Shown: positions 12,331 to 24,312, counted from the first letter of the stretch. The stretch: DNA of 48,023 nucleotides from Chromera velia (GCA_018398765.1 JAHBMJ010000189.1:6202-54224), one strand, 5' to 3'. The notes: generated from the sequence alone by a model not told the origin. Made by a program: numbers and translations.

Positions 12331-14245
12331 AATTACCTCGATTCACTATGGGGGAAAGGGGGGGAAGAAGAAAGATCCTAACTTCGATTCCCAGGTGGCA
12401 TTTCCATTTCAGGCTGCAATGATCGAAATCGACGGTCTCGACTGATTGTTGCATGCACAGAGTTTGAATTCAGAAGTCGATAAATGGCTCAGGAAGCGGC
12501 CGAATTCTAGGAGATCATGCAACTTGAGAAAGAAAGAGCAGTAGAGGACCAGTCGATCCCAGTTGATCACCAAGTGTCTCGTCTCTCTCAACCAGACCCT
12601 CTCAGCAGTGCAGGGAAGCAAAACACTCTAAACATTTGCTCCTTGTCGATCGAGCAGATAGTTTACCTTCGGTCTTCTCTCAGACTCCGTTTCTTCTTAT
12701 CGTGGCTGAAGTCTTCTGAGAGTCCTTTCATACCAGAGTGGAAAGTGACTCAATCGCTCGTTTCTATGTCTCAAAACTTGTCGTCGTCTCTCTGTGTCTT
12801 CGTCTGCATTCGCCTATTTATCCGGGAACACAGCTGTCCCGCATACAAACAGACAGACAGACTAGATAGTTTCCTCTCTCTTCCGTTTATTGACTCATTC
12901 ACGAAAATCCCCTTCCTTTTCGGGGTCTCGCAACACACAGATAGATAGATAGACAGACGGAGCTAATGACTGGCAACCAAAAACGCTGGAAGGAACAGAG
13001 AAGGTACACCGAAATTTCGAGGACTGTGTGTGTGTGAGAGAGAGAGAGAGAGAGGGAGCGAGAGAGAGAGAAAACAAAAATGAGAGAAAGGTGGAATTAC
13101 TGGACAACGGCCCAGAAGCCGCTGGAAAGAAAGGATACAAAAAGCGCATGAGACTTCGTTGCACTGTAAATTTCGTGGAATCACTCGGCCGCTCGACTGG
13201 ACTCTCCGGCTTCGAGTGGGAAGAATTCAAGAACTTCATTTGAATTTCCTATCATGGAAATCAAATGTACTTCTTTACTCCTCCTCTCTGACAAACAACA
13301 GCCAGAAAGAAAAGGACATGAACACAGACTGAAAGAAAAACAAAAAGAAAGGCAGAAAGACAGAAAGAGAGACAAAATGAGCAAAAGCAGATTCAAGGGC
13401 AGGCCACCGACCGGCAGTGTTGTTACATTTCACCACACGCATACAGGGAAGGGAAAATCACTGAAGACGCGAATGAATGATCGAGGGAATCATCCGCTAA
13501 GACCCTGATGGGTTTAGGATGAAGCTGGGCGGAATGAAAGAAAAGACCCCCGCGGGACTCAAAGATTCACGACCGTCTTACGAGAGATGTATGAAAATGA
13601 TTTTCCCGGACTGAGTTTTCTCTTTCTCTCTGTCTCTCCGACTGATTTCCATTCATTTGCTCGTTCTCATCGCACCTCTTCGACCCTCCCACCTCCTCCG
13701 CAAATCCCCGTCCAATTCTGTCTTAGATCGACAGAACCATTTAAGGACTCAAAAGAAGAACAAGAAGAAGAGAGATCTACGATTTGATCAAAGAAAGAGC
13801 GAGGCGGACTGCCTGGACTGTCTTCACAAAGTGATTTATTCAGTCCGGAAACCTTCTTCAGGGCACTGCACACTCAAACCGCCGTGGCCGCAGAGCCAAA
13901 ATCTCCTCCATGCTCCGTCTGTCCCCCATGCAATTCATACAAGCGCCTCAGGCTACCTTTCCAAAATACCAGGTACTCCTCCCGAGGCACTTGCACAGTT
14001 AGGAGCCGCTTGCACAAGTGGCAGGGGAGCCTCCGAGGTCGAATCTTCTTCAGGTCGCATGGGAGCTTCGATTTCCTGCGGGCAGGCAGGCAGACAGACA
14101 GACAGGCAGGCATACTTCGAGGGACAGAAAGCGACTGTAAGACTTCCAACCCATGATCTCAAGGGGGGGACAAACGCGAAAGGATGAGAGAAAAAAGTAA
14201 ACGCACAGGCAAGCAGGGCAGGATGAAAACGAAAAGCAAACAAGA
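12331..14245. other. Convergent intergenic region, no gene seen
   Basis: This lies between the coiled-coil gene (+) and the rhodopsin stop codon (-). It contains short GA, CAGA and GCAG runs and open frames without family motifs or convincing splice joins. The part nearest 14245 is probably rhodopsin 3' UTR. Confidence 0.4.
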
Positions 14246-17047
14246 TCACCAGACTTGAGGATAGCGAGAGAGCTTCATGTGAACATCTATGTATCTGATG
14301 TATGCGTCTATCTCTAGATCTAAATCTGCGTATTGATACACCTCCATACCTACCAGTAGAGGATCTGGAGACTTCTTGGTGCGCCGCTCGGTGTATGCCC
14401 TGATCGCTGCGTCGATGACCATCATGTCAACACTCTCCTCTGGCTTTGTTTCGTGAAGCTGTTGCGCCTCTGGCTTCTGTGTGCTCCTGCTTTTCTCTGC
14501 AAGGCCATCAGGGTCCGACATCTGGTGTACGTCTGGGACGTCAGCTACTCCCTTCATATCGACGCTTGGAGGTGAGTGGAGTTCCTGGAGCTCTTTCAGG
14601 GCTTTGTTACCAGCCTGAACAACGACGGTTGACATTCTTCTTCGGCCCGTAACAATTTCGGGTTGCAGTTCCTCTGGAGGTTCTTCCCCCTTGTCGATGC
14701 AGGCAGTGATCTTCTTCTTCTCCTGCTGGAGCGTCGCTGTCCACTTCGAGCGAATGTAGTAAACATACCTGCACACGGGGGGGGGGGAAACAGAGCAATG
14801 AATAAATAAAGTCAATTGAAAACGGAAACCTGTGATTCAGAAGCAAAAGGAGAACATGGAGAGGCGAACAAGACGGAAAAACACGGTGAGAAAGACCCGA
14901 TGAAAAAAATGACAAAAGGGGGGAGCTAGAAGGAAAGGAAGGAAGCAGGGAAGAGAGAGATAAAGAAGGACAGAAAGAAAGAAAGAAAGAAAGAAAGAAG
15001 GAAGGACGGACAATCCGACTCACGCTGAGAAAGCCAATTTGGATATGAGATCCATTGTTGACAACACGATGACCTCCGCTTGCGGCGGAATGACCCTGGC
15101 GCCCATCGGCCCGATTATCCACGTAATTGGGAACGCCACCCACGTGACCACCACACACACGGCAATGTATCGGAGATTCGATTTTCCTGCATGTAACCAA
15201 AGATCGATGAAATGAAAGAGAAAAGGAATTCATCGCACACTTCCTGCCTAGCTGAGACTAATGCGTATATATCTCGTGATGTCCGAGAAAGACAAAATTG
15301 AATGCTTGCATCCGTCTGAAGGGTCAACCGGCACGTTGCCAAACGAATGCATGTACCCTCCTTGTCGTACTTCATGCGAACCACCCGATGCACCCACTCA
15401 TGAATACCGGAAGGAGTCGAATACATCTGAACAGATACCGCCTTCTCGTTGGTTCCTTCTTGATTTGCTGGCTGAGAAGCTTTTTCACAGGTTCTGTTGC
15501 GTCTCTCGAATGTCTGAATTCAGTCAGCATCGATGGCGACTTGAAGATTGATTCCCCTCCACAGAAGTAAAGAAGCAGCTGCAACAACTGCTGCATATCG
15601 TAAACATGGAATACCCTGCTCACCCAAGAACAGAGCAGTCCCCCGACAGACAATACAGACAGACAGACCTTTAAACAAGTTGTCATGATTCTCGGAAGTC
15701 TCCCTGACAGCCCAGTCGAGGTTGACAACAAGGAGCACAAAGAAGGACCCACCGAGGCCAAATGCCATCATACGGTAAGAGAACTCAGGCGTCGCGTTGG
15801 CCCACAAACCGAGAGCCAGCATGAGGAATGTGCAAAGCACGAGTTCGACCTGCCTCTGCTTCTTGCTCCGTGCGAGCAGAGAGACCTGCCAGCTAAAGAG
15901 CGGACAGGTGATGGCAAATTGGACAAACCTGCAGACAAAAGAAATCCAGGTACCATGCATGATGCGAAGCACACGAGTGCAGGTTCTTGTTGCGACCCGA
16001 AGACCCTCTTACGGGTTTATATTATTACGCGTATTTCAGCGTGGCGTGCAATTTGTCGACCGATCATTCCCTCGACAGACACGGAGGTCGAGGGCCACCA
16101 CAGATGGACAGCTACAAATTTAGGGGCTTGGTCGGATCGAACAGCGCCATGCGGACTACGAAAGGGACACCCGAAATGAAAGGGAGCGACACTCTGAAGA
16201 GACACGAAGCAGTGAAAGAAACCAACACCCACATGCAACCACGGCACACGCGTCCTGTGTTGTCTCAGCGATGCCGGACTGCACTTCGACGTCACTTGTA
16301 TTAATATATGCAAGTGGTGTGGTACCCGACTTGTGAAACAACCGAACAAGTTTGTGCGAAATCATGTGCGATACGTAACTCCTTGCTGGACAAAATACAT
16401 GGTTTATTACGACATATAGGGTGCTAGATTCCCATGTAGAGGCTCCCATAGACTCTGTGCTGAGTCGTTGCAGAGACGACACCGGAACTCGAAATTGACT
16501 GACCTTGCTATGTCGTTGCGCGTGCAATCCTCAAAGATGACATCGTCGACTTGCGAGAGCATGATGAGGTTGTGGCACCCGGAGAAGAGCATGATGTACC
16601 CGTTCAGAGAGGTACACAGGGAGAAGACCGCCAGGCTCTCGTCCTCCACGTGGGGGTCAGGAAAACGTGTCCAGTAGAACAAACCAACCTGCATGCATGA
16701 ATTCAGCCCAAAATCGGGTAGGCCAAGCAACACATGCAAACACATTCAGGGAAGACGAAGTGACGTCGCATTTTCACGAATCCTGACGCAGATTATCTGC
16801 ATGCGCAGATACAGATTTAAAACTACATGCAGGCGCTCTGGAAACACATGGGGTATATAGGAAAGCTGACCGTCATACAGATCGACGCCTGGGCGATTCG
16901 AATGTAAAATGTGGATTCGCTCATTTCTTCGATGTTTCCGTCCGCTATGCACTCAGCCAGGTAGCTACGTGTTCCTTCTGCAAATGCTGCGAGAAGAGAA
17001 ACCGCGGCCAGCAGCTGGGCAAGACAGGGCATCCTGTGCGGAACCAT
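14246..17047 (-). CDS. Microbial (type I) rhodopsin with Q-T-Q helix-C triad and long C-tail
   Basis: Seven-helix retinal protein in a membrane. Exons 17047-16871, 16688-16504, 15928-15661, 15513-15357, 15186-15024 and 14768-14246 keep phase and give 490 residues. The helix E/F join (15661/15513) is the least certain. An N-terminal hydrophobic stretch (MPCLAQLLAAVSLLAAFAEG) may be a signal peptide. Helix C reads RFVQFAITCPLFSWQ: Arg82 is kept (its codon split by an intron), Asp85 is Gln, Trp86 is Phe, Thr89 is kept, Thr90 is Cys, Asp96 is Gln (bacteriorhodopsin numbering). Helix F reads TWVAFPITWIIGP; helix G reads MDLISK, keeping Asp212 and Schiff-base Lys216. The FPI-GP-G wording and the TCP motif recall channelrhodopsins. 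Helix G is followed by about 170 charged residues, presumably cytoplasmic. The loss of both proton-carrier acids argues against an outward proton pump; a sensory or channel role is inference. Confidence 0.88.
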
Positions 17048-17705
17048 TTTGCAAATTCAAGCCAGAAAGACGTCAGGGGTCAGCTTTTCATTTGCAACGT
17101 TCGATTCTCTGCACCACCCGACAAACGCGTGTTGCTCCAACAACCAGTAACTGAGTACAAGAGGTGCAGTGGAAAGTCCAAGGGACGGACCTCTTGGACT
17201 GGGGGCTTGCAGCTAGCTTAGGGGCTGCCACAGAAGGCACGTCTTTGCGGAGACAGTCACGGCCATTACATGCTTATCTGAAGCTCTGCATGCATGAATC
17301 CTGCTGTGTTTTTTTAGACACAAATTATTAATAATAAGTGCATGCCCCCACCGCGTCACCGCGCGTTGCATAGCGCGGACGGAACCCCAATTTAATGGGT
17401 ATATAGCGCGGACGGAGGGTGAACCGACGGAATTTGGACATGCAGCTAGTCTGAGCATGCATGTCTGAGCTAGATGATCCGATGTCCGTCAAAATCCGTC
17501 TAAGTATCAATACTGGTGACCTCCTCAGTGCATAGGGCGAAAATCTGTTGCACGGAAGAGTCACTTTGTGGCCGAGGTTTTTTTCATCAGCACATCCTGC
17601 CTGTTCTCTATTTAAGCGCCTGTAGACGCACGCCGTCTCCTTCCTCCAGACAGTCGACCTTCCTCTTTTTTGCCCTTCGCCCTTCTCGTGCCACCGTGAA
17701 CCTAC
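17048..17705. promoter_or_regulatory. Shared upstream region of rhodopsin and the 685-residue gene
   Basis: These 658 bases separate two divergent start codons. ATAGCGCGGACGGA occurs twice, at about 17371 and 17403, 32 bases apart, one copy followed by AAC and the other by GG. The 15-mer ACATGCAGCTAGTCT at 17438-17452 is shared with the spacer at 7139-7153. The promoter function is inferred from position. Confidence 0.45.
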
Positions 17706-20700
17706 ATGGATGACACAGGCAAACAGACAAAGTTTTCCACCGAAATGACGTCTCAGAGCCCTGCCTCCGTTGAGGATGAACGAGAGCCTCTTGATCAAGA
17801 CGAACAGAAAGTTCAAGAAGAAGTGGAAAAGATCGTGAACGGAGAGATCGCTCCCCAGTTTCGATTTCACATTCCCCCACCTCAATGCACCGAGGCCATT
17901 TGGCTCACGCCATCGCGTTTTGTGGCTCTGGTAAAGGCTGTTACTTCTGCGGTGAGCATTTGGCCCGTTCGTTTTTTTGTGCTTCGTATCTCTGCCTTTG
18001 ATGAGAAGGCAGCTTCATCTAAACGCATTGCAATCGGAGACGGCGGGATCCTTTTGTCTTTTTGCGAACGCCCCCCGCCGAGTTCCAATGCACAGCCACC
18101 CCTTGTCATTGTGCCAGTCGTCTCTTGCCCTCTCTGTCGTCTGTGTTGCAAGTTTTTCAATTTTGCTCTCCCAATGTTGCCCGTCTCCGTCCTTTGTTCG
18201 TTTTCTGTCGACCAGTCTCTTCGTTCCCCTCTCCTGCGTTGGTGCCTCTCTCTCCTGACGCTCCTCCAAGTTCCCTTTCGTCCCTTCTGTCTCACGTCCT
18301 AGACCTTCGTCCGACTCGACTGTTGGTTTTGATTAGACGCTCCCCTTCCTTCCAGTCTCGTTCTTTGGTGCCGGTGTCGCCCGAATGTCCGTCAATCTTT
18401 CTTCTATCCCTGATACTGGAATGAAATTACGTCCTCTGCTCCTTGTCTGCTGCTGTGCAGATCCATGAAGATCCGGAAAGAGACACGTGGCCGCCTGACT
18501 GGGAAAAGGTCAGTGCGTGTGCTTGCTCAGTGCGCGCAGTAGACAAATATGAATACGTACTTCTGCGGTACGAACAGTTGAGAGCAACAAAAAAACCATA
18601 GGCCCCTGTGTCACTTCCAAAGTTTCAAAGGGCTTTTTCTTGGTCTTCTCTTGGACACATGACCAGTTCGATCGCCTAGTTGCCTTTCAACGTGTGGGGG
18701 GACGGACTTTCCTTTCTCACTCATTGGCCCTCTCCCAGCTGGACCCTTTGTTTTCCCTCTCTGTCTGTGTCTCTGTTTTTGTTTGCAGATAAGTGAAGTT
18801 GTGGGCCTCCCCCCCGACCACTGCGAGTTCGTCTGGCTGAATGTCGAGCCGCATCACTTCAGAAGTCAGTCGGAGAGAAGTGAAGTCAAGCAGAGCAACT
18901 ACAAAGGATTGCAGAGCGTAAAGCATGCAGCACGTGAGTTTATCTTTGTCGCCAGCTTACACTACCGAACGGCTTGGCAGAAGGAAAAAAAGGTACCCTT
19001 GTTTCACCGTGACCTGACGTGAGCTGCTCTGATGTGATGAAGTTTCAGATCACTCGAGTGTGGGTGCATCAAGCGAAATTGTCCGCAGCAGGGTTCAGGG
19101 AAGTCACAGAAGACAAAGTGTGGGAAGCAAGCTTTCCTGGCACTCATATTTATTTTTGCATTCCGTCCGATTACCCCCTTTTCTATTTGCAGCTTCTCTC
19201 TCTTGATCTAGTCAGAGTGGAGAGCCGTGCTTCTGCCTACATGAAACACACACAGTTTGAATCCCCTTTGTTGAATGCAGCTTCTTTGGGTTTGATCGTG
19301 ATGGAGTTCGATCCCTCAAGTCTTGCTATCGACCATGCAGAAGAGGTGAGGTTGGTGTTTCTTTTTTTTTGTTCTCCCGGTTGTTTTCTTTCATTGTCTC
19401 TCTGTCCTCTTTTGTCAACCTCCGTGGTCTCTGTTGTGCTTGGAAGTTCGATCGCGATTCTACAAGAAGTTTCTTCGGGGAGTTTTCCATGTTCTCTTCT
19501 CGTCACTCTTATTCCCTTTGTTGGTGTGTCAGTTTTTTTATCTCCTGCCCCCTCCTCTTTCGCTGCTCGCTGTCGCCGCCCCCTTTTTCTTTCTTGTTTC
19601 TTTTTTTCTCGGTTTCTGGTCTTTCTGTCCCTCTCTCTCCCCACACATACAGAGCGAGAAATAGTATGTACATGTGAGATTAAAGTATGTGTTTCTGTTC
19701 GTATATATATGTGTGCGTGCGTGTGCGTAGGCGTGTGTTCCCCTTGCACACGTTACTGTCTTCAATTTTTTCCGCAGAGCCGATGTCGAGTCGATGCGAT
19801 CCTCCAGCATGCCTTGGTTGGTTCGTAAGCTGAGCTCTCCCTATCTTGCGAGAGGGGGACTTTTCTTCTTCTTCTTCTTCTTCTTCTTCTTCTTGCTCGT
19901 TTCAGTGGGAACCGAAGGACTTTGCTTGGGTCCCTAGTGCTCGACCCTCTTTGAAGGAGTGAAAGGAGGGGCTTTTGTGTGTAAACGGCTCTGTTATTTC
20001 TTCAGATACACCGTTCTTCTGAGTTTGGAAAAGAGGAGAGATCCCTCACTGATAGAGTCAAAGAACACATGCGTTTTTTTCAGATTTTGTGCCTTTACGC
20101 TTGCTTCCATGCGTTCCTTCAAGCACTATTGGCCGTTCCTTTGTCTGCGTTTTCCCCTTCCCTCTGCTTGTCCCCTCTCCTGATGCCCACGAAAGTATTC
20201 ATCATGCGTGTCTGTATTGCACTGTTGCACTGTTGCAGTACAGAATACAGCAGATGGAAGAGGCCGAGGAGGCCGAGGGACTCGACAGAGAAGAATTCTT
20301 TGTCGAAGATGCAGACGAGAAACCCAAAAAGAAAGAAAAAGAGAGAGAGGAAGAAAAGAAAGAGGAAGCGAGAGCCGACTATCAAGATGAAGCAGTCAAA
20401 AAACCAGCCTCAGAACCACACTCGAGAGAGAAAGAGGGAAAGGCAAAATTGGAGATGGAGATGGAGAATGACGCGTTGATCACCGGGACTGCTCAAGAGG
20501 CTGAAGCAAGAGAGAGTGAGAAGAAGGGAGGAAGAAAGAGAAAAGCTCCCGTCTCCTCAAATCCCTTTCAGCCTTCCGCCCCCTTCCCTTTTTCCTCCGC
20601 TTCTTCATCTTCAAGCTCTTCTTCCTCCTCGGCATGCAACCCGACTCAACGGACGGGTCTGGGACTTGTGCCGTCTGCTCCCTGCTTATCCTCGAATCAA

Positions 20701-21462
20701 TTTATGAACAAACTGAAATCCTCCCCGATCCGCCCTCCTTTTTACGGAGTACCCCGACCCCTTTCTGCCTATGCCCATCCATCCCTGCACAGAGCCTCCC
20801 GACCCCCCATCAAAACGACACCCCCAAGTCGGTTTTTCCAGTCTTCCTCCTCCCTCACTCAGCCAAAGAGCCGAAAGGTCGGAGCCAAGTCACGTCCACG
20901 CATTCAACCGAACAGCAGTCACGCTGCCGCCAAGTCCGCACCCAAGAAGAAGAGTGCAGTGTCTTTCTACCCTCAGCCTTCTTCCACCAGTCTTTTTAGC
21001 TTCCCGGCATCTGTCGCGATGGCTAACCACAGTGGGCCGAGGGGGCCTGCCGGGCCCGGGTTCTTTGGGTGGTGCGGGCCCCCGAGGGGAGCGCTTGAGG
21101 ACAACTGCGTCCCCCTCAGCGAGCATGCCTGGCTGGATATGTCATTCATTCCAGTAGTACCTTTCAATCCTGCTCTTCCACCGATGTGTGCGCCCATCCG
21201 TGCTCCCTTCCTCCCTTCCTTCTGTCAACCCAACATTTTCCCCTTTGCACAGGGTGCACCCGCTGGCGGCAGGTTCCCACCCCCACAGCAGCAGCAGCAG
21301 GATCTTTCAGGTTCACGCACCTCCACTCGGACATCCAGTCCCGAAAAAGAAAAAGGTCACCAAGGGAAGGACCAATCCTCATCCTCCTCTTCTTCGTCTT
21401 CTTCTTCTTCTTCGCGCCACAATCCTTACAGTGCGTGTGTGAAAGAGCCCAACAGCGCGTGA
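17706..21462 (+). CDS. Unrecognised 685-residue protein with acidic, Pro/Ser-rich tail, 6 exons
   Basis: I do not recognise a domain. Exons 17706-17951, 18461-18508, 18789-18992, 19049-19345, 19778-19816 and 20239-21462 are all phase 0 with GT-AG borders (CAG acceptors). The N-terminal 280 residues look folded: RFHIPPPQCTEAIWLTPSRF, DPERDTWPPDWEK, PDHCEFVWLNVEPHHF, REFIFVASLHYRTAW, ITRVWVHQAKLSAAGF, SLGLIVMEFDPSSL. Next comes an acidic-basic segment (residues about 280-380, EEAEEAEGLDREEFFVED, then KKKEKEREEEKKEE) and a disordered Pro/Ser tail with two serine runs, the second of 13-14 residues near the end (about 21380-21415). The many symmetric phase-0 introns leave alternative exon skipping in frame. 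Start chosen at the first ATG that opens the acidic leader. Confidence 0.7.
19861..19895. repeat. TTC trinucleotide run in an intron
   Basis: About eleven TTC units lie in the fifth intron of the 685-residue gene. Confidence 0.85.
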
Positions 21463-22153
21463 GCAGTGCGAACAAAGCAGAGCACAGGTGCCCGGCAGGA
21501 GGAGAGGAAGGAAATGGCTCAAGTGATCGACATACCCGAGTGAGTGATTCATTCGAATAAATTGTCTGTGTGTGTGCGCGCCTGCGTGTGTGTGTTGATC
21601 TGAAGGCACCCTGGGGGGCGAAAAAAAATATGCCTGCTCATTCTCAAGCTCTATCTCTCTATCGCACATACACACAAACAGAAGACCCTCTCCCTCCCTC
21701 TCATGTGCCTCTCTTTTTTCTTTCAATCCTCTGTCTTGCCTTGCATGGTCGGGCAAACAGAGAGAGAGGTTAGAGACGATCTGGGAAGACTTCTGTGTCA
21801 GGCCTTTTGCCTAGCTGGATCTGTCTAAAATCTTCGATGTATGATTTGCATGGTGTGTGTGTGGCGAGACACACAAGAAGCACAAATAAATTGTGTGACA
21901 GTCAAGGGGGGGTGGGGAGAGGGGGAATTCAGGAGAGATGTTCCCGTCGGCATGAGGTTTACTCTTTTCTTTTGTTTCCCTCCGTGGGCTCGCGCTGTTC
22001 GCTGCTTGTTCCCTTCCCCCTCTTGGTCTTCCCCTTCCACCCCCACCTCTGAATTCTTTCCTGTGCCTCAAGGGGACTCGTGTTTGTTTCATCAGAAAGC
22101 CGTACGTTAAAGGACAGGTCTCTGTACAGACAGACGGCGTCATAGATTGTCAA

Positions 22154-22208
<55 letters not shown>

Positions 22209-22500
22209 TGGGAGGCGCCATTGCGTTCACACATCGGCCGAAACCGTTTTTCCACGTTACGACACAACTTCGTTCACCTCAGCACGGTCACATCTACCAG
22301 GTCTGGCTGATAGGTTGATCGACGTCTGATCGACTCGATTGACGGCAGATGGATGTTTATTGATAGATCTAGATGGAATCATGCACAAGTACGTGCACCT
22401 TCTGACGAGAGAGTGACGTCACAACTCCTCAAACCATTGTCCATTAGACAGCGCTAGAGACAGTGCTACAAAATGCAGCCCAGAAAGTTGCAGAAACAAA
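21463..22500. other. 3' flank with GA microsatellite, no gene seen
   Basis: Downstream of the 685-residue gene. AATAAA at 21556 and a second at 21885 could serve polyadenylation. GA repeats occupy 22154-22208. Open frames here have no supporting motif. Confidence 0.4.
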
Positions 22501-22529
22501 GTTTTGTGAGCATCGGTCCCTAGGTGGGT

Positions 22530-22745
22530 CCTAGGGTGGGTCCTGAATAGAATCCGAGGATGGATAATGAATAAAATCCGAGCTGGGTCCTGAATAGAAA
22601 TGAATAGTGTGGAGCTAAGTATGGAGCCAGGTTTCATCTTTTTACAACTGAAGTATATGTTCGGTATTCTCTTTGATTCCTTACTCTAGCCTTTAGACTA
22701 CTAGCCCTTTACTACCGATCACCGATAAAATTAATTTTGAATAGA
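22530..22745. repeat. AT-rich interspersed repeat, copy 1
   Basis: Contains GTGTGGAGCTAAGTATGGAG, then ACAACTGAAGTATATGTTCG, TTCCTTACTCTAGCCTTTAG and CTACCGATCACCGATAAAAT. The short motif GGGTCCTGAATAGAA recurs several times within and after it (22532, 22580, 22754), so the ends are internally repetitive. Confidence 0.7.
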
Positions 22746-23089
22746 ATCCGAGATGGGTCCTGAATAGAAATGAACTAGGCCCTGCACTACTAGCTGCATT
22801 ATACATAAAAAAAAATAAAAGATCGGGAAAACTTTTTTTTAAAAGAGATTTTTTTTTTTAAATTAATTTATCATGGTAGTCAACAGGCAAACAACCAGCT
22901 GTTGTTCATGCAGCAAGTGTTAGAGGAGTGTTGTACGGGGTATTAATTGCATTAAAACTATAGTTTTTTTTGTTAATAAATAAAAAAAGAAAAAAAAGAT
23001 CGGAACCTAGATCGGAACTAGAATCGGAAACTTTCTTTTTTTTCTCTTTTTTTTATTATTATTATAGAGTGCAGAGCCTAGGAAATAAA

Positions 23090-23335
23090 TAATGTGGACT
23101 AGGGTGTGGAGCTAGGTATGGAGCCAGGTTTCGTCTTGTTACAAGTTACAACTAAAGTATATGTTCAATATTCTGTCTGATTCCTTACTCTAGCCTTTAG
23201 ACTAGCCCTTTACTACCAATCACCGATAAAATTTTGTATAGAATCCAAGATAAGTCCTAAATAGAAATAAATAGTCTGGATTAGGGTGTGGAGCTAGGTA
23301 TGGAGCCAGGTTTCGTCTTTTTACAACTGAAGTAT
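23090..23335. repeat. AT-rich interspersed repeat, copies 2 and 3 (partial)
   Basis: GTGTGGAGCTAGGTATGGAG recurs at 23105 and again at 23286, with the same following blocks as copy 1; the third copy is cut short after ACAACTGAAGTATTC. A shorter fragment with CACTACCGATCACCGATAAA lies at 23908-23940. Confidence 0.7.
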
Positions 23336-23339
23336 TCTT

Positions 23340-23880
23340 CTAAGAAGTGGTTGGTAAGTAGAGATCGATCTACTTATTCCTACTGCACTTTATGCTCATA
23401 CTCAACGTTTGAAAGTTTGCTTATGCATGTCTGTGTCTGTCTTTATCGCTACCCGGATGGCCGTTTCGACTCTTCCGAAAGAGTCTCATCGGCGGGCTTT
23501 CAAAGACTCCTCTTTTCATGCATCACTGCAGAAGAAGGCACACAATGCAACATTGCAACCTGATAGATGTGATTGGTTGTTTACCGGCAATGTCTGGCGT
23601 ACACAATCCGGTTGCATCATGGCAATCGACGTTCAAATCGCGGGTACCAGCTCCCCAAGTTCGGTTCGCACGGCTTGCAGGGCTCTAAATTTTTCCTCCT
23701 TGTTTGTTTAGCCTTTTGGGGTACGCGGACGTCGCACAAACGAGGGGCACGATCGCAACTTTCGCTTCGATCTTCTGTACGCACGCGTCTGACCTTCGCA
23801 CTTGATGTGAAAGAGTGCTTGAAGGCTGGAGGTAACAGCCTCTCTCTTCTTTTCTCTTTTCGGTCTCTCGTCTTCTTCTT
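23340..23880. other. Non-repetitive block flanked by repeat copies
   Basis: Base composition here is balanced, unlike the AT-rich repeats on either side. It has 91-135 codon open frames on the plus strand, but I recognise no family. It could be a captured gene fragment inside the repeat or a short lost gene. Confidence 0.3.
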
Positions 23881-23949
23881 TAGACTGTTTGGTATTCTGT
23901 TAGATTCTTCACTACCGATCACCGATAAAATTTTGAAGGATCAATATAA

Positions 23950-24312
23950 TACTATTAATACAGATAACTCAGATAATTAAGCTTTTAGACCGTTTGAATT
24001 TATAACTCTAAAGTTCACTAGCATCCAAAATTATATTCAAATACATGTTGTTAGGCCCTGTAAACACCGTACGGTCACAGGTAGAATTTACCGTAGAAAG
24101 TGATCTACGTATGGCTAGACGTCCAGACGGTGTTCTAGAATCTAGATACATCGTTATCTAGACCCAAACTTTGAAATTAAATACTTTAGTGCCCACGCAA
24201 ACTAACACCGTAGTAACACGGTAACACCGTGACAGTGGGAGCCACTATCACTGCCATGCTCCATTTATCCGGGCTTCATTCTCCATGGATACCCTGCACT
24301 AGACCTTGCAGA
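23950..24312. other. Intergenic, no gene seen
   Basis: AT-rich sequence just downstream of the HGSNAT-like stop codon, with repeated short ACACCGT motifs around 24067-24232. Nothing coding is visible. Confidence 0.4.

Noticed and set aside
12517-12948. 143-codon plus frame as a gene
   Set aside because: No recognisable motif, no splice partners, low-complexity content and overlap with CAGA repeats.
15430-15660. Hydrophobic frame ILGEQ-type continuation (LRYAAVVAAASLLLWRG) considered as rhodopsin helix F
   Set aside because: It ends in a stop and cannot join the next exons in phase, whereas the exon at 15186-15024 supplies a proper helix F and G with the retinal Lys.
20119-20385. Minus-strand frame opposite the last exon of the 685-residue gene
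   Set aside because: Shadow of the Lys/Glu-rich coding segment on the plus strand.
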